Positions 59,371-64,000 of a stretch of 64,000 nucleotides of DNA are shown piece after piece. The translations under genes were made by a program, and so were the position numbers. The notes under the pieces are model-generated. The model was given only the letters and a program-made list of their open reading frames with translations. It made no database searches and had not been told where the DNA came from. Origin of the DNA: Tetradesmus obliquus. Its lineage: Eukaryota; Chlorophyta; Chlorophyceae; Sphaeropleales; Scenedesmaceae. Location of the stretch: assembly GCA_030272155.1 (NCBI GenBank), contig CP126200.1, forward strand, positions 5,592,001 through 5,656,000, written 5' to 3'. Position 1 is the first letter of the stretch. Every line of letters starts with the position of its first letter.

Positions 59371-61921
59371 ATGCATCAGTCATTGCTACAACGGGTCCGT
59401 GGGGCGCAGCCTTGTGGATGTAGTAGTAGCAGCAGCAGCAGCAGCAGCAGCAGTCACCATGGACCACACAGGCGCATGCCAGTCAGGCTAGCTGCGGGCA
59501 GCCCTGCTGACACTGAGACAGCCAGCACCAGCGTCACCAAGAAGGTTTCATTGGTGTCTCTGGGCTGCCCTAAAAACTTGGTAGATGGTGAGCACTCAGC
59601 AGCCAGGCATGCCTGACACATCCCATGTGGCCATCAAGTAGTAAATGTCAAACTGGTGCTCAACTGTCCTGTCTGTGATTTTGCTTGGTGCCTGGCTCTG
59701 TCGAGGTCAATAATAATGCTATCATGTAAAGTAGTTGGTTATTTGCACACTGGGAATGGGCATCTGCATTAACACTGCTTGAGCAACACTAGCCCTGGCT
59801 GTGTGCCCCCGCCCCTGCCAGGCGAGGTGCTGCTGGGCGACCTGGCGCGGGCCGGCTTCAGCATCACGGCCGAGCACGAGGAGGCTGACGCCATCCTGGT
59901 CAACACCTGCGCCTTCGTGGAGGACGCCAAGGCGGAGAGCCTGGAGGTGGGCGGGGCGCTGGCGGCAGCTGGGGCGCGGCTGGCAACTGAGTCTCACGCC
60001 TGCCATGGGGCACAGCCCGCAGCTGCAGCACAGAAGCACTCCACATGTCTGGTGGAGCAGCCCGGCTGCGACACACGGCAGCACAGCGCTTGACAGAAGA
60101 TTGCAGCACAAGCAAGGCAGAATCAGCAGTGCAACTGGCCGAACATCAGCCTGACAGGCACATCAGGACAAGCCAGCATGCAACATATGATGCTATGCAT
60201 AAGCTTGGTGCATCTGCCGGTGCTGCATGTGGCGCAGTAGCAGCAGCTACTGCTGCTGCTTGGCAGGCGCTCGCGTCATGCTGCTCACCCGCTGCCGCCG
60301 CTGCTGCTGCCAGGCCATCGTGGAGGCTGCCGGGCTCAATGCTGACGGCAAGCGCCGCCAGGTGGTGGTCACGGGCTGCCTGGCGCAGCGCTACGGGCCG
60401 ACGCTGGCCAGCGACCTGCCCGAGGCCGACCTGGTGATGGGCTTCCAGGCCTACGGGGGGCTGCCAGCGGCGCTGGCGCAGCGCCTGGGGATGCCAGTCA
60501 GCAGCAGCAGCGACGCAGGCAGCAATGAACCCAGCAGCAGCAGCAGAGTGCAGGTAGGAGTGACAGCTGCGTGGCGAGGCTGCTGGCAGAGCTGTTGCAG
60601 GGTGTGGAGGGCTCACGTTTACTGTAATGGTGTAAAGGTCACCTTTACACACCTGGGTTCAGCTGTCGGTTGTGCCAGCAGTTGCTACCCATGCATGTTG
60701 CAGGCTTCTTGTGCCAGCCGTGGTGTGGTCTGTTGTCATTATCAAGGCTGTGGTGATGCAGCTGTGCTGACAGACTTGCTGTCTCTGCTGCAGGTAGGGG
60801 ATGCCACTGTGCCGTTCAGGCCTGAGTGGGACAGACACAGGTGCGCACACCGCAGTCAACGGTCTCAGCAGCAAGCGCAGCAGCAGCACAGCTGCAGAAA
60901 GACAGACAGCAGTGGCAGCAGCAGCAACATGATGCAGAGTACACCGCCTGCCGTGCAACAGCAGTGCGCTGAGTTTCTGTCAGCAGTGCACTCTTCAATT
61001 ATGGCTGTGGAGCATCTTACACGCACCCTGCTATGCAGCAACTGTGGACAAGCTCTTCCTGCTGCTGGCGCTGCTCCTGCTCCTGCCTCTGCTGCCACGC
61101 CGGCACCTACAGGCTGACGCCGCGCCACACGGCCTACCTGCGCGTTGCTGAGGGCTGCAACCACGCCTGCACCTTCTGCGCCATCCCCGGCTTCCGCGGC
61201 AAGTTCCGCAGCAAGGCCTGGGGCGCGGTGCTGGAGGAGGCGGAGAGGCTGGTTGCGTCTGGGGTGGTGGAGCTCAACCTCATCGCCGAGGACACCAACC
61301 AGTACGGCCAGGACAGGTGCGGGCAGGGGCGGCACGCTGCATCTGCCTTGCAACAATGTAACAATCTGGCTTCTCAGCAGGAGCAGCAGCTGTGCCACAT
61401 GAGCATGTGTGCTGCGCCTCAATGACACAGACAAGTTCGTCTCGCACAGCTTGTGCACAGCACACATGATGAAAGCAGCTGCATCGTGCCTGAATTTGTG
61501 TGGCCTCTGCTGATGCTGTGCTGTCTGCCCTCCTGGTCCACTACCCTTCCCGCCAGGCGTGACGGGCGCGGCCTGGCGCAGCTGCTGCGTGAGCTGTCCG
61601 CGCTGCCCGGCCTGCGCTGGCTGCGCATCCTGTACGCCTACCCCAGCTACTTTGACGACGAGCTCGTCGCGGAGATTGCCGCCAACCCCAAGGTGCGGCC
61701 CGCTGCGCTGGCGGCACAGCAGACACCCTGCAACAGCGGCAGCGTCAACAGGACCAGCGGGAGCCGCACAAGCAGCAACAGCAGCAACTGCAGCTCTAAC
61801 ACCAGCTGCTACACCAGCAGCAGCAATAGTCGCAGTCCCAGCAACGGCTTTGTCCAGCCGACCCTGCAAGGGTGCTGCCCGGGGATTGATGCCAGCGGTG
61901 ACAGCAGCCACCACAGCAGTT

Positions 61922-62011
<90 letters not shown>

Positions 62012-63565
62012 GCAGCAGCAGGACTCGCAACATACCTGCAGCTGGAGGCAACCACAATCACAGCAACGCGCAGTAGGATCAAGCTATTCTGTGAAATTGT
62101 GAAATCTTGTATGCCTGCGCCTGTGTGTCACATCTGAGCCTGCCTGCTGGCACTGGATTTGACTTCGAGCTTTCACCTCGCCCCCCCGCAGGTGTGCAAG
62201 TACATCGACATGCCGCTGCAGCACATCAACAACCTCACGCTGCTGGCCATGAACCGGCCGCCCCAGGCGCACACCAAGGCGCTGCTGGCCAAGCTGCGGG
62301 ACAACATCCCGGGGCTGGCGCTGCGCACCACCTTCATCACAGGTGGGCTGGGGTGGGCGCTGCAGGGCAGCAGGTGCTGGGGCAGGCTGCACGCGCTCTG
62401 CTGGTGGGCTCCAAGCATTGTTGCTGTAGCATGCGTCATGTCACTGTGACAGGACAGACGTCATAGTTGCAGATGCTCTGCAAGAGCCTGCATGAATTGA
62501 ACGTGGTGCACACCTGCTGCCCCTGCCGCCTGCCCCAACCGCTGTGCCGTGCGCGCGCCAGGCTTCCCTGGTGAGAGCGACGAGGCGCACCGCGAGCTGG
62601 TGGACTTTGCGCGCGAGTTCAGGTTTGAGCGCGCGGGCGCCTTTGCCTACAGCGAGGAGGACGGCACGCCAGCGGCGGAACTGCCAGAGCAGGTGCCCCA
62701 GCGCGTTAGGTGCGTGGCTGGAGCGGCCTGCGCACTGCGCCAAGGCCTGGGTTGGGTGGCTGGCTGGGCAACCGTGCAGCTAGCTGGCACTGCTTGGTGG
62801 TGTTCATGCTGTTTGGAGTTCAGCCCTTCCCGTGTTGTTAGCTGTGCAGTACTCGCATTGTGTGTTGACTTCACGCTGCCGCTGCACTGTGGCCAAGTGC
62901 TGCGCCACGCTGCACATGAAGCTTGACTGCTGTTCACAGCAAACTCAGTGTACGTGCACGTGTTAATCACCCTGTGCAGGCAGAGGCGGCGTGACGAGCT
63001 GGTGCAGGTGCAGCAGGGCATCAGTGAGGCGTTTGCAGCCAGCCTTGTCGGGCAGGAGGTGAGGCGCACAGGCTGGCAGCAGGCTGCTGGCATGTGCAGG
63101 TGCACAGTGTGACGGCTGCTCCTCACGTGATCAAGTCAACACGTGCTCTTGTATTTCATTGGTGCCATCCATTGCTGCACGCAGTTGAGTAGACTGCCGT
63201 GTTGCTTGCTGGCCACCTTGTTTGAACACTGCATGGTCCATAGAGCCATGGCTTGCTTCAGCATGAATGCCTGTCTTTGCTGCATTGCAAACTTCTTGGG
63301 CCAAGGTCCAGTCTCATCTGTATGTGCTGTGCTACTGCGCTGTGTTGCGCTGCAGATTGACGTACTAGTTGACGGGGAGAACGAGGACGGCTGGCTGTTT
63401 GGGCGCACGCAGTGGGACGCGCCTGACGTGGACCCCATCGTGTTCCTCAGCGAGCCGCCAGCCAGCGCAGCAGCAGGCATAGCGCCGCTGCAGGTGGGCC
63501 AGATGCGGCGCTGCAGGGTGTCAGGCACATCCCTGTTCGACCTTGAAGCGTACCCAGTGGAGTGA
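59371..63565 (+). CDS. rimO: RimO-type ribosomal protein S12 methylthiotransferase, probably organellar
   Basis: Ten exons join to 518 residues: 59371-59587, 59822-59946, 60314-60553, 60794-60840, 61113-61316, 61557-61692, 62192-62342, 62562-62709, 62980-63058 and 63356-63565. Residues 1-57 are Ser/Arg-rich with few acids and look like an organelle transit peptide. The MTTase domain supplies Cys66 (SLGCPKNLVDGE), Cys102 (NTCAF) and Cys136 (TGCLAQRY) for one iron-sulfur cluster. The radical-SAM motif CNHACTFC (Cys225, Cys229, Cys232) binds the second. YAYPSYFDDELV and CKYIDMPLQHI are RimO-like. A TRAM domain ends the protein (IDVLVDGENEDGWLFGRTQWDAPDVD). LGCPKN distinguishes RimO from MiaB. 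RimO adds a methylthio group to an aspartate of ribosomal protein S12. Whether it acts in plastid or mitochondrion is not clear. Confidence 0.94.
60630..60650. repeat. 21-bp palindrome in rimO intron 3
   Basis: Ten-base arms GTGTAAAGGT and ACCTTTACAC flank a single central C. The palindrome contains TGTAA on both strands. It could be a premature poly(A) trap or a protein-binding site, or chance. Confidence 0.85.
61921..62018. repeat. CAG trinucleotide tract of about 30 units in rimO intron 6
   Basis: A nearly uninterrupted CAG/AGC tract runs from 61921 to 62018, with one GGC break close to the right end. It is the longest pure trinucleotide run in the window and lies inside the 499-bp intron 61693-62191. 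On the transcribed strand it reads CAG. Confidence 0.97.
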
Positions 63566-64000
63566 CGCAGCTTTGGGGACTGTGCCACCACAGCCGTGCA
63601 CATGCAGTGGACCAACTGGTATGCTCAGCCCAGGCTGGCATGGTGTTCCAGGCTGGCTGTGTGAAAGCAGCTGCATGCTTCTACAAAGCTCCAGCACGGG
63701 TGTTGCTGCGAGTGCGCATGCATCACAGCATCACCGTGTTGGAGGCCCACGTGGAGGCGTTGCTCAGGGCCTGGTATGAGCAGCGGTTGGACATGGTTTG
63801 GCGCCTTTGTTATGACGCCGGTAGCAGCGTCTGCTGGTTTCACTTATTGATTGCCAACATTCTTTATGCTGGTGTTTCGGCGATGGTGTAACGAAAGCTC
63901 ACTGCAGCTGCGATTTTGAAGACGGTCCAGGCTTACTTGCTTCGCATCGTTTGTGCAACTCTGGATGCAGTTGCAGTGTTGACCACCGTGCAGTGCTGCT
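63566..64000 (+). other. 3' UTR of rimO with TGTAA signal
   Basis: No second gene is seen after the rimO stop. TGTAA at 63887-63891, 322 nt downstream of the stop, is the likely poly(A) signal. The frame at 63562-63891 has no domain and overlaps this presumed UTR. Confidence 0.55.

Overview
This window looks like nuclear DNA of a chlorophycean green alga. The genes are intron-rich with GT-AG junctions, the DNA is GC-rich and full of CAG/CTG runs, proteins carry long Gln, Ala and Ser tracts, TGTAA poly(A) signals follow several stop codons, and one intron carries TTTAGGG units. A Scenedesmaceae/Sphaeropleales source is my inference; nothing here fixes the species. I traced exons by hand, keeping reading frame and intron phase. 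For every complete gene below the exon lengths add up to an open frame.

Layout from left to right: (1) 1-1656, plus strand, the 3' part of a TPR-like protein. (2) 4313-6142, minus, a CONSTANS-type B-box/CCT regulator. (3) 6963-13658, minus, a divergent Argonaute (called AGO-B here). (4) 16733-25634, plus, a canonical RGG-rich Argonaute (AGO-A). (5) 26973-35296, plus, a 1,330-residue coiled-coil/C2-like protein, possibly CCDC17-related. (6) 38317-39937, minus, an unrecognised low-complexity protein with an RVxF-like motif. (7) 41445-51422, minus, a giant SENP6/7- or ULP2-class SUMO protease with SUMO-interaction motifs. (8) 53093-59000, minus, a fused methylthioribose-1-phosphate isomerase plus methylthioribose kinase. 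(9) 59371-63565, plus, a RimO-type radical-SAM methylthiotransferase.

Three arrangements stand out. First, the two Argonaute genes lie head to head across a 3.07-kb spacer. They share at least six intron positions, so they look like an inverted duplicate pair. AGO-A keeps the DEDH slicer residues, while AGO-B has lost three of the four. A 20-bp perfect inverted repeat lies in the spacer, and duplicated foldback elements lie in an AGO-A intron; both are plausible small-RNA sources. Second, the methionine-salvage fusion gene and rimO diverge from a shared spacer of 370 bp. This pairs a radical-SAM enzyme, which releases 5'-deoxyadenosine, with enzymes whose relatives salvage such by-products. 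Third, simple repeats sit in functional positions: a GGCA/CCTG array before a splice acceptor, a CAG run touching a start codon, a roughly 30-unit CAG tract in an intron, and a tandemly duplicated splice acceptor.

No rRNA, tRNA, CRISPR array or intact mobile element was recognised. The large gene-free stretches are 1657-4312, 6143-6962, 13659-16732, 25635-26972, 35297-38316, 39938-41444 and 51423-53092.
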